Both the position numbers and the translations under genes were made by a program. Shown one piece after another: positions 32,009-41,751 of a stretch of 64,000 nt of DNA; the stretch's first letter is position 1, and each line of letters opens with the position of its first letter. Origin of the DNA: Carboxydocella thermautotrophica (GTDB lineage: Bacteria; Bacillota; GCA-003054495; Carboxydocellales; Carboxydocellaceae); NCBI GenBank assembly GCA_003054495.1, contig CP028514.1, positions 918,501 through 982,500 on the forward strand, given 5' to 3'. Below the pieces are notes generated by a model that was not told where the DNA came from, did no database searches, and was given only the letters and a program-made list of their open reading frames with translations.

Positions 32009-33358
32009 ATGAAACAGGAAGAACTCCTGCGTATAGGGGAACAGGCTCTGGCGTATTTGAAAAAAGCGGGAACGGTGGAAGGGGAAATTTATCTCTCCTC
32101 TTCCCGGGAATTGTCAGTAGATGTGGCGAATAGCCAGGTGGAAACCCTGAAAATGGCGGAGGAACAGGGTTTGGGAATTAGAGTGTTTCGGGAAGGCAAA
32201 CTGGGGTTTGCCTATACCAGTGACTTTTCGCCTGCTGCTGTGCAAAGGGCAGTGGAGCAGGCGCTGGCTAATGCCGTACATACTGCGGCTGACCCGGCCT
32301 ATGGCCTGCCGGAAAACGCTAAGGACTATCCTGAGCTTCAATTACTAGACCCCCTGCTGGCGCAGACGCCGGTTGAAACCAAAATCGAGCTGGCTAAAAG
32401 GGTGGAGGCGCAAGCCCATGCCGCTGATCCGCGGGTAAAAATCACTGAGTCCTGCGGGTATTCCGAAAGCCAGTACACCATCGCCATTGTCAATACCAGA
32501 GGTCTGAAGGCCAGTTATGAGGGAGGCTACTGTGGGGCTTATGCCTTTGTAGTGGCTGAAGATAAGGGGGAAGCCCAGACTGGATATCACTTTAATTATG
32601 CTCTGGATTTTAACAGCCTGAACCCGGAAGAAATCGGGCGGGAAGCGGGTTTGCAGGCAGCCCGCATGCTGGGAGCAGAACCTCTTACCACTGCGACCAT
32701 GCCAGTGGTATTTGCTCCCCGCATTGCTACCGCTTTCCTGGGCGTGCTGGCTCCGGCTTTGTCCGCAGAGGCCGTTCAAAAAGGCAAGTCCCTCTTTGCC
32801 GGCAAAATCGGCAGCAATGTAGCGGCACCGCTGGTTACTCTTATTGATGACGGACGACGGCCAGGAGCGATTATGTCCGCTCCCTTTGACGGGGAAGGAG
32901 TGCCTTCCCAGGAGACCATCCTGATTCAGGCCGGGCGATTGGACAGCTTTTTATACAACACTTATGCAGCCCGCAAGGAAGGCAAACAGTCTACTGGAAA
33001 TGGTCAGCGGCCCAGTGGGTTTAAAGGCACTCCTGAAATCGGTACTACCAATTTCTTTCTCGCACCTGGACCCGTCAGTCCTGAGCAGCTGCTGGCAGAG
33101 ATTGAATATGGTTTCTATGTCACGGAAGTAATGGGCATGCATACAGCCAACCCCATTTCCGGGGATTTTTCCGTTGGAGCAGCCGGTTTCCTGATTGAGA
33201 AAGGCCAGTTAACCAAACCGGTACGGGGAGTGGCACTGGCCGGCAATCTGGCTGAGCTACTGCAAAAAATCGATGCCATTGCTGATGACCTGACCTTTTT
33301 TGGCGGCAAAGGCTCACCAACTGTGCGCATTCAAGCCATGCCCGTCAGTGGCAAGTAG
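32009..33358 (+). CDS. TldD/PmbA (TldE) family protein
   Basis: 449 residues. The family cleaves peptides as a TldD-TldE heterodimer in which TldD carries HExxxH. No such motif is present here, so this is the PmbA/TldE type subunit. Recognisable blocks: LSVDVANSQVETLKMAEEQG, LGIRVFREGKLGFAYTSDF, PFDGEGVPSQETILIQAGRL, FLYNTYAARKEGKQSTGNG and VMGMHTANPISGDFSVGAAG. ATG at 32009 has AAAGGAG 8 nt upstream; the longer frame upstream is unrelated low-quality sequence. No tldD gene is adjacent, so the partner must be elsewhere. Confidence 0.9.
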   Translation: MKQEELLRIGEQALAYLKKAGTVEGEIYLSSSRELSVDVANSQVETLKMAEEQGLGIRVFREGKLGFAYTSDFSPAAVQRAVEQALANAVHTAADPAYGLPENAKDYPELQLLDPLLAQTPVETKIELAKRVEAQAHAADPRVKITESCGYSESQYTIAIVNTRGLKASYEGGYCGAYAFVVAEDKGEAQTGYHFNYALDFNSLNPEEIGREAGLQAARMLGAEPLTTATMPVVFAPRIATAFLGVLAPALSAEAVQKGKSLFAGKIGSNVAAPLVTLIDDGRRPGAIMSAPFDGEGVPSQETILIQAGRLDSFLYNTYAARKEGKQSTGNGQRPSGFKGTPEIGTTNFFLAPGPVSPEQLLAEIEYGFYVTEVMGMHTANPISGDFSVGAAGFLIEKGQLTKPVRGVALAGNLAELLQKIDAIADDLTFFGGKGSPTVRIQAMPVSGK

Positions 33359-33365
33359 CAGTCTG

Positions 33366-33390
33366 GCATGTCGGATTTTTTCCGGCATGC
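33366..33390 (+). terminator. Probable terminator after the pmbA-like gene
   Basis: GCATGTCGGA / TCCGGCATGC stem with a T6 loop; the tail is only moderately T-rich. Confidence 0.65.
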
Positions 33391-33458
33391 TTCTTTATTC
33401 CCTTGACTACTTGTGGTAAAATATTGTACTGATGGGTTTAAGACAGGTGGTGAAAAGG

Positions 33459-33908
33459 ATGAAAAAAGTTCTGGTTTTAAATGGACCAAATCTAAATTTG
33501 CTGGGGATCAGAGAACCAGGGGTTTACGGGGAAACTACCCTGGTGGAGATCAACCGTATGATGGAAAAACTGGGGCGCCAGTTTGGCCTGGAGCTGGAGT
33601 TTTTTCAGTCCAATCACGAGGGCAGTTTGATTGACCGCATTCACCAGGCCTATGGCCGCTGTCAGGCTATTATTATCAATCCCGGGGCCCTGACTCATTA
33701 CAGTTTTGCCCTGCGGGATGCCCTGAAAGCGGTGAATCTGCCGGTAGTGGAGGTGCACCTGACCAATATCCATGCCCGGGAACATTTCCGGCAGCTTTCG
33801 GTTATTGCCGATGTAGCAGCTGGAACCATATGCGGGTTCGGGCCGGAAAGCTACATGCTGGCAGTGCAGGCAGTTGCGGCTTTACTGGCCAAGGAGGAAA
33901 ATCAATGA
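33459..33908 (+). CDS. aroQ: Type II 3-dehydroquinate dehydratase
   Basis: Third step of the shikimate pathway. 149 residues from ATG 33459: VLVLNGPNLNLLGIREPGVY at the start, the flexible-loop Tyr and the motif QSNHEGSLIDRIH, INPGALTHYS and VEVHLTNIHAREHFR, all characteristic of the type II dodecameric enzyme. Upstream codons to 33432 are excluded because the conserved MKKVLVLNG begins at 33459. It overlaps the following peptidase gene by 4 nt (ATGA). Confidence 0.96.
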   Translation: MKKVLVLNGPNLNLLGIREPGVYGETTLVEINRMMEKLGRQFGLELEFFQSNHEGSLIDRIHQAYGRCQAIIINPGALTHYSFALRDALKAVNLPVVEVHLTNIHAREHFRQLSVIADVAAGTICGFGPESYMLAVQAVAALLAKEENQ

Positions 33909-34978
33909 ATTCAAGAGTACATAAGTTGAGACAATATTTGCAACAGGAAAAACTGGAGGGCTATCTGGTCAACCGGCCGGAGAACCGCCGCTACCTCAGC
34001 GGTTTTACCGGCAGTAATGGCTGGTTGTTGATTACGGAAAAGGATACCCTGCTGTTGACGGATTTTCGCTATCTAGAACAGGCTGCAGCCCAGGCGGATG
34101 GCTGGCAGGTAATCGACCTGGGCAATCAGCCCATGGAAAAACTGGTGCAGACCATCAGGGAGACCGGTATCAGTAATGTAGGTTTTGAAGCGGATTTTCT
34201 GCCCTATAAACAGGGACAAACCCTGCAGGAAAAACTTAAGCCCCTGGAACTGGTGGCCCGGGAAGGGCTGGTGGAACGGCTGCGCTGGCTCAAAGATGAA
34301 CAGGAGCTGGCTCTGATCGAAAAAGCAGTACATATTGCCGACCAGGCCTTTGAGCGCTTGCTACCTGTAATTAAACCCGGGATTTCGGAACTGGAACTGG
34401 CTCTGGAATTGGAATTTATTCTGCGGCGGCTGGGCAGTGAAGGACTGGCTTTTCCTTCTATCGTGGCCTCCGGGCCCCGTTCTTCCTTGCCTCATGCTAC
34501 TCCCAGCCAACGGCAGCTGCAGGCCGGGGATTTCCTCAAACTGGATTTTGGGGCAGTCTGGCAGGGTTATCATTCGGATATGACCCGAACAGTGGTGCTG
34601 GGGAAAGCCACGGCAGAACAGAAAAAAGTTTATGAAACCGTGCTGGCGGCGCAGCTACAGGCTCTGGCTGTCATCCGGCCGGGATTAACAGGACGGGAAG
34701 TGGACAAAGTGGCCCGGGATCTGATCAGCGCTGCCGGTTATGGCCGGAATTTTGGCCATGGTCTGGGCCACAGTCTGGGTCTGGTGATCCATGAAGAACC
34801 ACGCCTTTCTCCCCAGGGAGATGTGACCCTTGCTCCCGGGATGGTATTGACTGTTGAACCGGGAATTTACCTGCCCGGCTGGGGTGGGGTAAGGATTGAG
34901 GATGTGGTTGTTGTTACTCCTGAGGGTTGCCGGGTGTTGACCAAAGCTCCGAAGACCCTTTTGGAAATAGAACTCTAG
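33905..34978 (+). CDS. Xaa-Pro aminopeptidase family (PepQ/YqhT-like)
   Basis: Metallopeptidase of the M24B family, 357 residues. N-terminal creatinase-like domain (YLVNRPENRRYLSGFTGSNG), C-terminal pita-bread domain with the dinuclear metal ligands visible in KLDFGAVWQGYHSDMTRTVV (two Asp), NFGHGLGHSLGLVIHE (His), TVEPGIYLPGWGGVRIEDVV (Glu, Glu). ATG at 33905 has AAGGAGG 7 nt upstream and overlaps the aroQ stop. Next gene is efp 27 nt downstream; the order aroQ-peptidase-efp is common in Firmicutes. Confidence 0.94.
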   Translation: MNSRVHKLRQYLQQEKLEGYLVNRPENRRYLSGFTGSNGWLLITEKDTLLLTDFRYLEQAAAQADGWQVIDLGNQPMEKLVQTIRETGISNVGFEADFLPYKQGQTLQEKLKPLELVAREGLVERLRWLKDEQELALIEKAVHIADQAFERLLPVIKPGISELELALELEFILRRLGSEGLAFPSIVASGPRSSLPHATPSQRQLQAGDFLKLDFGAVWQGYHSDMTRTVVLGKATAEQKKVYETVLAAQLQALAVIRPGLTGREVDKVARDLISAAGYGRNFGHGLGHSLGLVIHEEPRLSPQGDVTLAPGMVLTVEPGIYLPGWGGVRIEDVVVVTPEGCRVLTKAPKTLLEIEL

Positions 34979-35005
34979 AGATAAAACAGGAGGTTGAGTT
35001 AACAG

Positions 35006-35563
35006 ATGATTTCTTCCAACGATTTTCGTAATGGCATGACCATTGAGGTCGAAGGAGATGTTTATCAGATCGTGGAATTTCAGCACGTCAAACCGGGTAA
35101 GGGTGCTGCTTTTGTGCGCACCAAGCTGAAAAATGTGCGTACCGGTGCTGTCATTGAGAGAACTTTCAATGCCGGAGAGAAAGTGCCCAAAGCCCATGTG
35201 GAACGGAAAGAAATGCAGTATCTCTATAATGATGGCGAAAACTACAACTTTATGGATATGGAAACCTATGACCAGGTCATGTTGTCCAAAGAGCAACTGG
35301 GAGATGCCATCAAGTGGCTTAAAGACAATATGAATATCCATGTGTTGATGTTCCAGGGACAGACCATCGGGGTAGAAGTGCCCAATTTTGTAGAACTGAA
35401 AGTAGTGGATACTCCGCCGGGAATCAAGGGTGATACTGCTTCCGGCGGTTCCAAACCGGCCACTCTGGAAACCGGAGCGGTGGTACAGGTGCCCTTCTTT
35501 GTGGAAACCGGTGATGTCCTGCAAATCGATACCCGGACCGGCACCTATATCAAACGGGTATAA
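35006..35563 (+). CDS. efp: Elongation factor P
   Basis: Relieves ribosome stalling at polyproline. 185 residues with the three OB-type domains: KOW-like N-domain ([32 protein letters not shown], about residues 5-36, with the modified-loop position in PGKGAA), the central domain ([14 protein letters not shown]) and the C-domain signature [19 protein letters not shown]. The loop residue is Lys, as in Firmicutes. AGGAGG 13 nt before ATG. Confidence 0.97.
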   Translation: MISSNDFRNGMTIEVEGDVYQIVEFQHVKPGKGAAFVRTKLKNVRTGAVIERTFNAGEKVPKAHVERKEMQYLYNDGENYNFMDMETYDQVMLSKEQLGDAIKWLKDNMNIHVLMFQGQTIGVEVPNFVELKVVDTPPGIKGDTASGGSKPATLETGAVVQVPFFVETGDVLQIDTRTGTYIKRV

Positions 35564-35621
35564 TTGTTGACCTGGCGGGAAAACCTAAGGGGCAGGATTG
35601 AAAGAGAAAGGGGATGAAAAT

Positions 35622-36089
35622 ATGAAAACCCTGAAACAACGGGTAAGCTATCTCAAAGGACTGGCAGATGGGCTGAATATCAATAGTGAAACCAGGGAAG
35701 GGCGTTTGCTGGTAGAAGTCATCGATGTGCTCAAGCATATGGCCGAGAAGATCGATGAACTGGATGAAGCCTATGAAGAACTGGCTGATTATGTAGAGTC
35801 CATTGATGAGGATCTGGAAGAGCTGGAAGAGGAGCTGGATACTGTCTGCGACTGTGGCCATGACCATGATGAGTTTGAAGATCTGGATGAAGATGAATTT
35901 GTCGATGTGGAATGCCCCAACTGCCATGAAATAGTGGCCTTTGAACGGGATATCATTGATGATGAGGATTTGATTGAAGTAACCTGCCCCAATTGTGACA
36001 CAGTAGTGTTTGTTAATGACCAGGATGTAGACTGGTCAGAAGTGGAAAAAGCTGGCCAACAAGCCAGAGCTGAAGAAGAAGACATTTAA
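35622..36089 (+). CDS. CD1247 N-terminal domain protein with zinc-ribbon-like cysteines
   Basis: 155 residues. The start TLKQRVSYLKGLADGLNI matches the CD1247 N-terminal domain found in Clostridia behind efp. It continues as an acidic coiled coil (MAEKIDELDEAYEELADYVE) and then has CDCGHDHD plus two CPNC motifs (VECPNCHEIVAF and VTCPNCDTVVFV), which probably bind zinc. The protein is highly acidic. Function unknown. ATG at 35622 is preferred; an upstream in-frame start at 35598 would add eight residues. A terminator follows. Confidence 0.85.
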   Translation: MKTLKQRVSYLKGLADGLNINSETREGRLLVEVIDVLKHMAEKIDELDEAYEELADYVESIDEDLEELEEELDTVCDCGHDHDEFEDLDEDEFVDVECPNCHEIVAFERDIIDDEDLIEVTCPNCDTVVFVNDQDVDWSEVEKAGQQARAEEEDI

Positions 36090-36108
36090 ATTTAATATGC
36101 TGCAACGG

Positions 36109-36142
36109 AAAACCTGGAGGCGATTTGCCTTCAGGTTTTTTT
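36109..36142 (+). terminator. Intrinsic terminator
   Basis: AAAACCTGGAGGC / GCCTTCAGGTTTT stem with one mismatch, followed by a T-run. Confidence 0.88.
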
Positions 36143-36203
36143 CATGCTGGCATAAAGTAGACAAGTTCGCATATACATGGGTACAGAAAGGGGGGTGAGG
36201 GGG

Positions 36204-37115
36204 TTGGAAAAGATAGCAGCCTGGCTGGCTCCTAACCTGGCTGCAGCGGTGCTGACAGTACCGCCTGAGCGCTGGCCCCTGGTGGAGGAAATCCGGTTGC
36301 GGGCTGGGCGACCGCTGCAGCTGCGGCTGGGAGATGAGGAGATGTGGCCGCGACTGGAAGGAGAGCCGGTACTGGTTACCGCTGAGGATATTGCCCGGAC
36401 CCTGAATATAATGACGGCTGCTTCCATTTATGCCTATGAGGCGGAATTGAGCAAGGGATATCTTACCCTACCCGGTGGACACCGGGTGGGTATTGCCGGC
36501 AAGGTGCTAAGGGACGGCAACAAAATCCGGGGTTTTCAGCATTTCGGTTCCCTCAATATCCGCCTGGCCCGGCAGTATCCAGGGGTAGGAGAAAAGCTAT
36601 TGCCCCAGCTGCTGGATAAAGTAACAGGCAGACTTCATAGCACCCTGATTATCTCGCCACCGCGCTGTGGGAAAACCACTTTGCTCAGAGATTTAGTCAG
36701 ACTGGCTAGTAGCGGCTGGCCGGCAGCCGGACTGGCCCCTCTGACTGTGGGCCTGGTGGACGAGCGGTCGGAAATTGCCGGCTGTTATCAAGGGATACCT
36801 CAGCTGGAAGTTGGCCCCCGCACCGATGTGCTGGATGGCTGTCCTAAAGCGGAAGGGCTGTCTATGTTAATTCGCACCATGGGGCCGGAACTGGTAGTCT
36901 GTGATGAAATCGGAACTGCTGCTGATCAGCAGGCGTTGCTGGAAGCAGCCAATAGCGGGGCAATTTTGCTGGCCAGTATCCATGGGGCCGGGATCAACGA
37001 TCTGGCCCGCCGGCCGTTTGGACGGGAATTGCTGGCCCTGCGCCTTTTCCAGAGAATCGTAGTGTTAAGCCGCCGGGAAGGGCCGGGGACAGTGGAAAAA
37101 GTTTACCTGCGCTGA
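36204..37115 (+). CDS. spoIIIAA: Stage III sporulation protein AA (ATPase)
   Basis: Secretion-ATPase-like component of the SpoIIIA-SpoIIQ channel between mother cell and forespore. Walker A SPPRCGKTTLLRDL, DERSEIAGCYQG, Walker B LVVCDEIGTAAD and the N-terminal EEIRLRAGRPL are typical. About 303 residues from TTG at 36204, 5 nt behind an AGGGGGGTGA stretch. A GTG at 36195 and an ATG at 36177 are possible but less well placed. First gene of spoIIIAA-AH. Confidence 0.95.
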   Translation: MEKIAAWLAPNLAAAVLTVPPERWPLVEEIRLRAGRPLQLRLGDEEMWPRLEGEPVLVTAEDIARTLNIMTAASIYAYEAELSKGYLTLPGGHRVGIAGKVLRDGNKIRGFQHFGSLNIRLARQYPGVGEKLLPQLLDKVTGRLHSTLIISPPRCGKTTLLRDLVRLASSGWPAAGLAPLTVGLVDERSEIAGCYQGIPQLEVGPRTDVLDGCPKAEGLSMLIRTMGPELVVCDEIGTAADQQALLEAANSGAILLASIHGAGINDLARRPFGRELLALRLFQRIVVLSRREGPGTVEKVYLR

Positions 37116-37127
37116 GGAGGTGAAATT

Positions 37128-37649
37128 ATGTGGCTGAAACTGGCCGGGATGCTGCTGGTAGTGGGGTCATCCTCAGCAGCCGGATTGACTATAGCTGGAC
37201 AGCTGCGAAAAAGACCCCAGCTGCTGGCGGCCTTGCAGAACGGTTTACAGGTCCTGGAAACCCAGATCGTTTTCGGGGCGGTGCCATTAGCGGATGCTTT
37301 TTTGCATTGCGGAGCAGTGAATCAGGGGGCAGTAGGAGAGCTGTTTTTGCTGGCTGCCGCCAAAATGCAGGGAAACAAAGGTAAAACCGGTGGCGAAGTC
37401 TGGCAAGAGGCTGTAGAAGACTGGTGGCGGAACCAGCCTTTAACCCCTGTTGACCGGGAGGTGCTGGCCAGTCTGGGAGGCAGTCTGGGCAATTCTGACC
37501 GCCTGGACCAGGCCAAACATCTGGCCCTGGTTCGCCAGCAATTAGCCCAGCAGGAGGAAGTAGCCAGGGCAGCAGCCCGGCGCTATTGCCGGCCGGTCAG
37601 TTATCTGGGCTTACTGGGGGGCCTGGCTCTTACCATATTATTGCTCTGA
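37128..37649 (+). CDS. spoIIIAB: Stage III sporulation protein AB
   Basis: GspF-like membrane component of the sporulation channel, 173 residues, with an N-terminal hydrophobic helix (LKLAGMLLVVGSSSAAGL) and a C-terminal one (YLGLLGGLALTILLL). RPQLLAALQNGLQVLETQI and DREVLASLGGSLGNSDRLDQ are family blocks. 12 nt after spoIIIAA, with GAGGTGA before the ATG. Confidence 0.93.
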   Translation: MWLKLAGMLLVVGSSSAAGLTIAGQLRKRPQLLAALQNGLQVLETQIVFGAVPLADAFLHCGAVNQGAVGELFLLAAAKMQGNKGKTGGEVWQEAVEDWWRNQPLTPVDREVLASLGGSLGNSDRLDQAKHLALVRQQLAQQEEVARAAARRYCRPVSYLGLLGGLALTILLL

Positions 37650-37663
37650 CGGGAGGTATAAAC

Positions 37664-37870
37664 ATGAAAATCGTCAATTTACAGCTCTTGTTTCAAATTG
37701 CTGGCCTGGGCGTGTTACTGATGGTGATTATGGCTGTATTGAAAGAGGCTAAAAATGAGGAGATCGGCAAAATGGCGGTACTGGCCGGGATAGTAATGGT
37801 GCTGGTGGTAGTAGTCAAGCTGCTGGGGGACCTCTTCCAGGAAGTCAAAAGCGTCTTTATGCTCTACTGA
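37664..37870 (+). CDS. spoIIIAC: Stage III sporulation protein AC
   Basis: 68-residue protein with two membrane helices (LLFQIAGLGVLLMVIMAVL and MAVLAGIVMVLVVVVKLL) around KEAKNEEIGK. ATG at 37664 has GGGAGGT upstream; codons before it are not part of the conserved protein. Pairs with SpoIIIAD. Confidence 0.95.
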   Translation: MKIVNLQLLFQIAGLGVLLMVIMAVLKEAKNEEIGKMAVLAGIVMVLVVVVKLLGDLFQEVKSVFMLY

Positions 37871-37883
37871 CGGGGTGAGGGCG

Positions 37884-38270
37884 ATGGAAATCATACAGGT
37901 AGTAGGAGTGGCCCTGCTGGCCAGTTTGCTGATTCTGGTGTTAAAACAGATTCGGCCGGAACTGGCCCTGTTTGTCACTCTGGTTGTAGCAGCGGGCTTG
38001 TTTGGCCTGGTTCTTACCAAGGTGGGAGCAATTTTTGATATTCTGCAACAGCTGGCCAGTAAAGCCAATGTCAACCAGGCTTACCTGGGGATGGTGCTGA
38101 AAATAATCGGCATCGCTTATATAGCTGAATTCGGGGCCCAGGTTTGCCGGGATGCGGGAGAAGGAGCCATTGCTGGCAAGGTAGAGCTGGTAGCCAAAAT
38201 CCTGATTCTGATCCTGGCGGTGCCGGTCATTCTGGCCATCATCCAGTCGGTCCTGGGGCTGATGCCATGA
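37884..38270 (+). CDS. spoIIIAD: Stage III sporulation protein AD
   Basis: 128 residues, four hydrophobic helices, with LVLKQIRPELALFVTLVAAAG-like beginning and YIAEFGAQVCRDAGEGAIAG, the family signature. ATG at 37884 (GGGGTGAGGGCG upstream) rather than the GTG at 37875. Confidence 0.94.
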   Translation: MEIIQVVGVALLASLLILVLKQIRPELALFVTLVVAAGLFGLVLTKVGAIFDILQQLASKANVNQAYLGMVLKIIGIAYIAEFGAQVCRDAGEGAIAGKVELVAKILILILAVPVILAIIQSVLGLMP

Positions 38271-38280
38271 GGTGAAGAAT

Positions 38281-39432
38281 ATGAAAAGAAAACTGTTAAT
38301 AATTCTGTTATTAGTCAGCCTGGTTCTGGCGGCTGGAATCCAGCCGGTACTGGCCGCCAGCCCGGAAAATCAGGTGGATCTCAGTGGCTTGCAGGAATAC
38401 CTGGCTCGCATAGACCGGGAGCTGGCCCCCTATATGCCCCAGATCAATTTTCGGAATCTGCTGGAGAGTTTGAAACGGGGCGAGTGGTCTCTCGGTGTGG
38501 GACAAGTATTGAGTGGATTGCTTAGTTTTTTCTCCCGCCAGCTTCTGGCCAACCTGAAACTGCTGGGTCAATTGCTGGTGCTAGGGGTCCTGCTGGGGTT
38601 AACGCGGACGGTAGCTGATTCCCTGGAAAACAAGGGAGTGGCGGAAACAGCGGCGGCTATCATCTATTTAGTAGTGTTCACGATTGTTTTGAAAACCTTT
38701 GCCGTTACGGCTGGAGTTGCAATTGATGGAGTTAAGGAAATGACCCGGTTTATTCAGATTCTGGCACCTGTACTGTTAACCCTGGTGGTATTAACCGGCT
38801 CCTTTCTCGGTTCCTCCTTTTTCAGTACTATGCTGGTGGGAGCGGCAACCCTTACCGCTACTTTGATGGAATTTGTGGTAATACCTCTCATTGGTCTGGC
38901 TGCTTTACTGGGACTGGTTAATGAGGTAACCGGCAAAGTTCAAGTCAGCAAACTGGCCGGGTTACTGCGTACCGGTGCAGTTTTTGCTATCGGCCTTTTG
39001 ATGACGGTGGTACTGGGCATTATATCCGTCCAGGGGGTAGGCAGTGGTGTAGCTGACGGGGTAGCTTTGCGAACGGCCAAATTTGCCACCGATGCTCTGG
39101 TCCCGGTGGTAGGTGGCATGCTCAGTGATGCTGTGGAAACGGTGGTGAGCGGGGCGGTTCTGATGAAAAGTGCAGTGGGTTTAACCGGCCTGGTTATTAT
39201 TGCTCTCCTGGCCGTACTGCCCGCCTTAAAAATCCTGGCAGTTACTTTTACCCTGAAACTGGCGGCAGCTCTCCTGCAACCTTTGAGTGCCGGTAAACTG
39301 GCGGATGCCTTAGAGCAGGTAGACACAAGCCTGACCCTGATGTTCGGGGCGGTTGCTATTACCGGTTTAATGTTCTTCTTGATGATTTCCGGCTTGATCG
39401 CTGCCAGCAATCTGGCTACTGCCTTGCGCTAA
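38281..39432 (+). CDS. spoIIIAE: Stage III sporulation protein AE
   Basis: 383-residue polytopic membrane protein with a signal-type N-terminus (LLIILLLVSLVLAAGIQPVLA). Six or more membrane helices follow, with VFTIVLKTFAVTAGVAIDGV, LLTLVVLTGSF and TAKFATDALVPVVGGMLSDA, typical of SpoIIIAE. ATG at 38281 with GAGGTGA upstream. Confidence 0.95.
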   Translation: MKRKLLIILLLVSLVLAAGIQPVLAASPENQVDLSGLQEYLARIDRELAPYMPQINFRNLLESLKRGEWSLGVGQVLSGLLSFFSRQLLANLKLLGQLLVLGVLLGLTRTVADSLENKGVAETAAAIIYLVVFTIVLKTFAVTAGVAIDGVKEMTRFIQILAPVLLTLVVLTGSFLGSSFFSTMLVGAATLTATLMEFVVIPLIGLAALLGLVNEVTGKVQVSKLAGLLRTGAVFAIGLLMTVVLGIISVQGVGSGVADGVALRTAKFATDALVPVVGGMLSDAVETVVSGAVLMKSAVGLTGLVIIALLAVLPALKILAVTFTLKLAAALLQPLSAGKLADALEQVDTSLTLMFGAVAITGLMFFLMISGLIAASNLATALR

Positions 39433-39443
39433 GGAGGGGAAAT

Positions 39444-40007
39444 ATGGAGCTCTTGCGACAGATTGTAGGACAACTTCTGGTTTTGTCCTTGCTGGCCTTG
39501 CTGCTGGAGCTGCTCTTGCCCCGCAGTGGCCTGAAAGGGACTGTACGTCTGGTAATCGGCCTCTTCTTGCTGGTTACAGTGCTAGAACCAATTCTGGGAC
39601 TAGTCAAGGAAGACTGGAGCAGCCGCTTACAGGCTTTTAGCGGAGGCGGCCTGCCACAAATTGAGACAGCCCTGCGGGAAGGGGAGCGATTACGTCAGGA
39701 AGCTCTGGCTGAAAGTGAAAACAGGCTGAAGGAACAACTGTCTCAGCAGGTTAGTGCAGTAGCCGAAAGCATAACCGGTGCCAGGGTGGATAAAATCGAT
39801 GTCCGGTTGGATACCAGCGGGGGAAAAGTTCAATTACAGGAGCTGACTGTCCAGCTGGAAGCACAGGGGCTGGCCGAGCATCAGAGTGTGGATGTAATGG
39901 CCCGGGGTGAGAGCGGGGCAGGGGTGGATACCCGACGCCTGGCGAAAACTCTGGCCCGGCTGTATGGACTTGACCCCGGGCTAATAAAAATAACGGTGGG
40001 GAGGTAA
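39444..40007 (+). CDS. spoIIIAF: Stage III sporulation protein AF
   Basis: 187 residues, two N-terminal helices (LLVLSLLALLLELLLP and LVIGLFLLVTVLEPIL) and a soluble C-domain with a coiled-coil linker. Its TAA stop at 40005-40007 is immediately followed by the left end of the TnpB element. The GGGGAGGT overlapping its last codons was originally the ribosome binding site of spoIIIAG. Confidence 0.93.
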   Translation: MELLRQIVGQLLVLSLLALLLELLLPRSGLKGTVRLVIGLFLLVTVLEPILGLVKEDWSSRLQAFSGGGLPQIETALREGERLRQEALAESENRLKEQLSQQVSAVAESITGARVDKIDVRLDTSGGKVQLQELTVQLEAQGLAEHQSVDVMARGESGAGVDTRRLAKTLARLYGLDPGLIKITVGR

Positions 40008-40133
40008 GCAGCAGCTTCAGAAAACTAGACTATAATTGATTGTATTTAACTGTTTTGCTACAATAAAAAAATGGAACTATTATCCATTGGAGAAGCAGCA
40101 AAGTCCGGCAGGGTTTCGGGGAGCTGATCAGGA

Positions 40134-41751
40134 ATGCCAGAGAAACACGAGAAGAACAAATTTAGCATGACTGTGTGCGGGGAGTTTTTTCCGGAGATTT
40201 ACCCGACTTACCGGTCTTCGAAGTGGAGCAGGGGCGAAGAAGACCCGCTGACTACGGAGATGCGTCTCTTCTGTGCCTGTATGCGGTGGGCCTTTAACCG
40301 GCTCCTGGAAGGTGCTTCCCGCCGTGAAATCAAGAAGTCAGGACAAGAACTTTTCGGGCTGAACTCCCGCTATACGGATGATGCCAGACTTAAAGCACAG
40401 GCCCTGCTGGACTCCCAAACAGAACTGCTGAAGTTAGAAAATGAAGAAACAGAAAAGAAACTGGGCCGGGCCAGGAAGAAACTCAGCCTGGCTATGAGGA
40501 AACTGGCGAAGGCAGAGGAAAAGGGGGCTGCTTCAGAAGTTATTGAAAAGCTCCGCCTGGCAGTCAAGGGGCGGAACAAGCGGGTGGTTTCACTGGCAAA
40601 AAGGCTGGCTGAACTGAAGGATTACCAGGAGAAGGGTACAATACCAGAGGTAGTCTTTGGGGGCAGAAGGCTATGGGAAAAGGTCTGCCAGGGCCGGGCC
40701 GCCCGTGAAAAATGGCGGCACGCCCGCAGGAATCGCCTCTACTCCCGGGGAGACGAGAGCAAGGGAGGCAACCCCAACATTAAGATATTTTATGACGGAC
40801 AGGACTTCCGCCTGGCGGTTTCCCTCTCCCACCTTTCTGAACAGACAGGCATAGATAAACTTGGTCGCCCCAGGATGAGCCAGGCCCCCAGGGTTGAGGG
40901 TAAGTTGTGGCTGCCGGAAAAACACCGGGAACTGGTGCAGATATGGCTGACCATGAAGTTACCCTATGCGGTAGAACTGATCCGTACCCTGGAAGGACGC
41001 TATTTGGTACATTTGACATTTGAAGTGGTCAGGGTGCAGGAACCGGACTTTGCTAAAGGTTGTCTGGCTATAGACACAAACCCTGATGGGGTAGCCCTGT
41101 GTAACGTTAGCGCTTCCGGCCAGCCGGAGCCGTGGCCGGAGGGCTTCAGCGTTCCTTATCCCGGCAACCTGGGCAAGTACGAAGGAGAGTTTCAGGTTAT
41201 CCCTTACCCGAACGGCTTTCTTTATATCAGAATACCAGACTTAGCCCATACTTCCAGCTTCCGGCGTAGCTACCTGATAGGCGTTTTAGCCAAAGTAGTG
41301 GTAGATATAGCATTCTTTTCAGGCAAACCCATTGTTTTAGAAAACCTGAACTTTGGCAAAGACAGACTGGACACTAATAACAAGTTAGTATCACCCCGGC
41401 ATACTTCAACCATAGGTTACTGGAAGTATATGAAACTGGAAGTATATGAAACGTTACGCCGTTCCGGTGCATTGCGCGGCGGCACTGGTTATAGGTCGTC
41501 GGGCAATGGGGTTCAGGGAACGGGTGACTGAAGAACTCAGGCAACTGGTATCGCAAATCAAGCAAAACCTGACCCGGAAGGTTAATCCTGATAGACCTGG
41601 GGAAGGAAAAGGGATGACCCGTGGGGTCAGGGCCTGCTTGAGGCGGCTGGGGGAGAGGCTTTCTGTGCATAACGGGCTTGCTCCGTGTCAGCAGGAGGCG
41701 TATAACTCCGTCTGGCCTGACCTGAAGTTATTGGCCCTGTCCGTACGGTGA
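40134..41751 (+). pseudogene. Broken tnpB-like gene, copy 2
   Basis: Same protein as copy 1 up to about residue 417. Near 41383 codons for 29 residues (the FNRMASNFPFAKMVGAMY region) are missing in frame. At 41421-41452 the 16-mer TGGAAGTATATGAAAC occurs twice in tandem, which shifts the frame. The C-terminal part with VHCAAALV continues in another frame to 41751. The product would lack the last RuvC segment, so it is almost certainly inactive. Confidence 0.93.

Noticed and set aside
34685-35524. Minus-strand open frame of 279 codons across pepQ and efp
   Set aside because: It spans two well-supported plus-strand genes and has no ribosome binding site or family motif.
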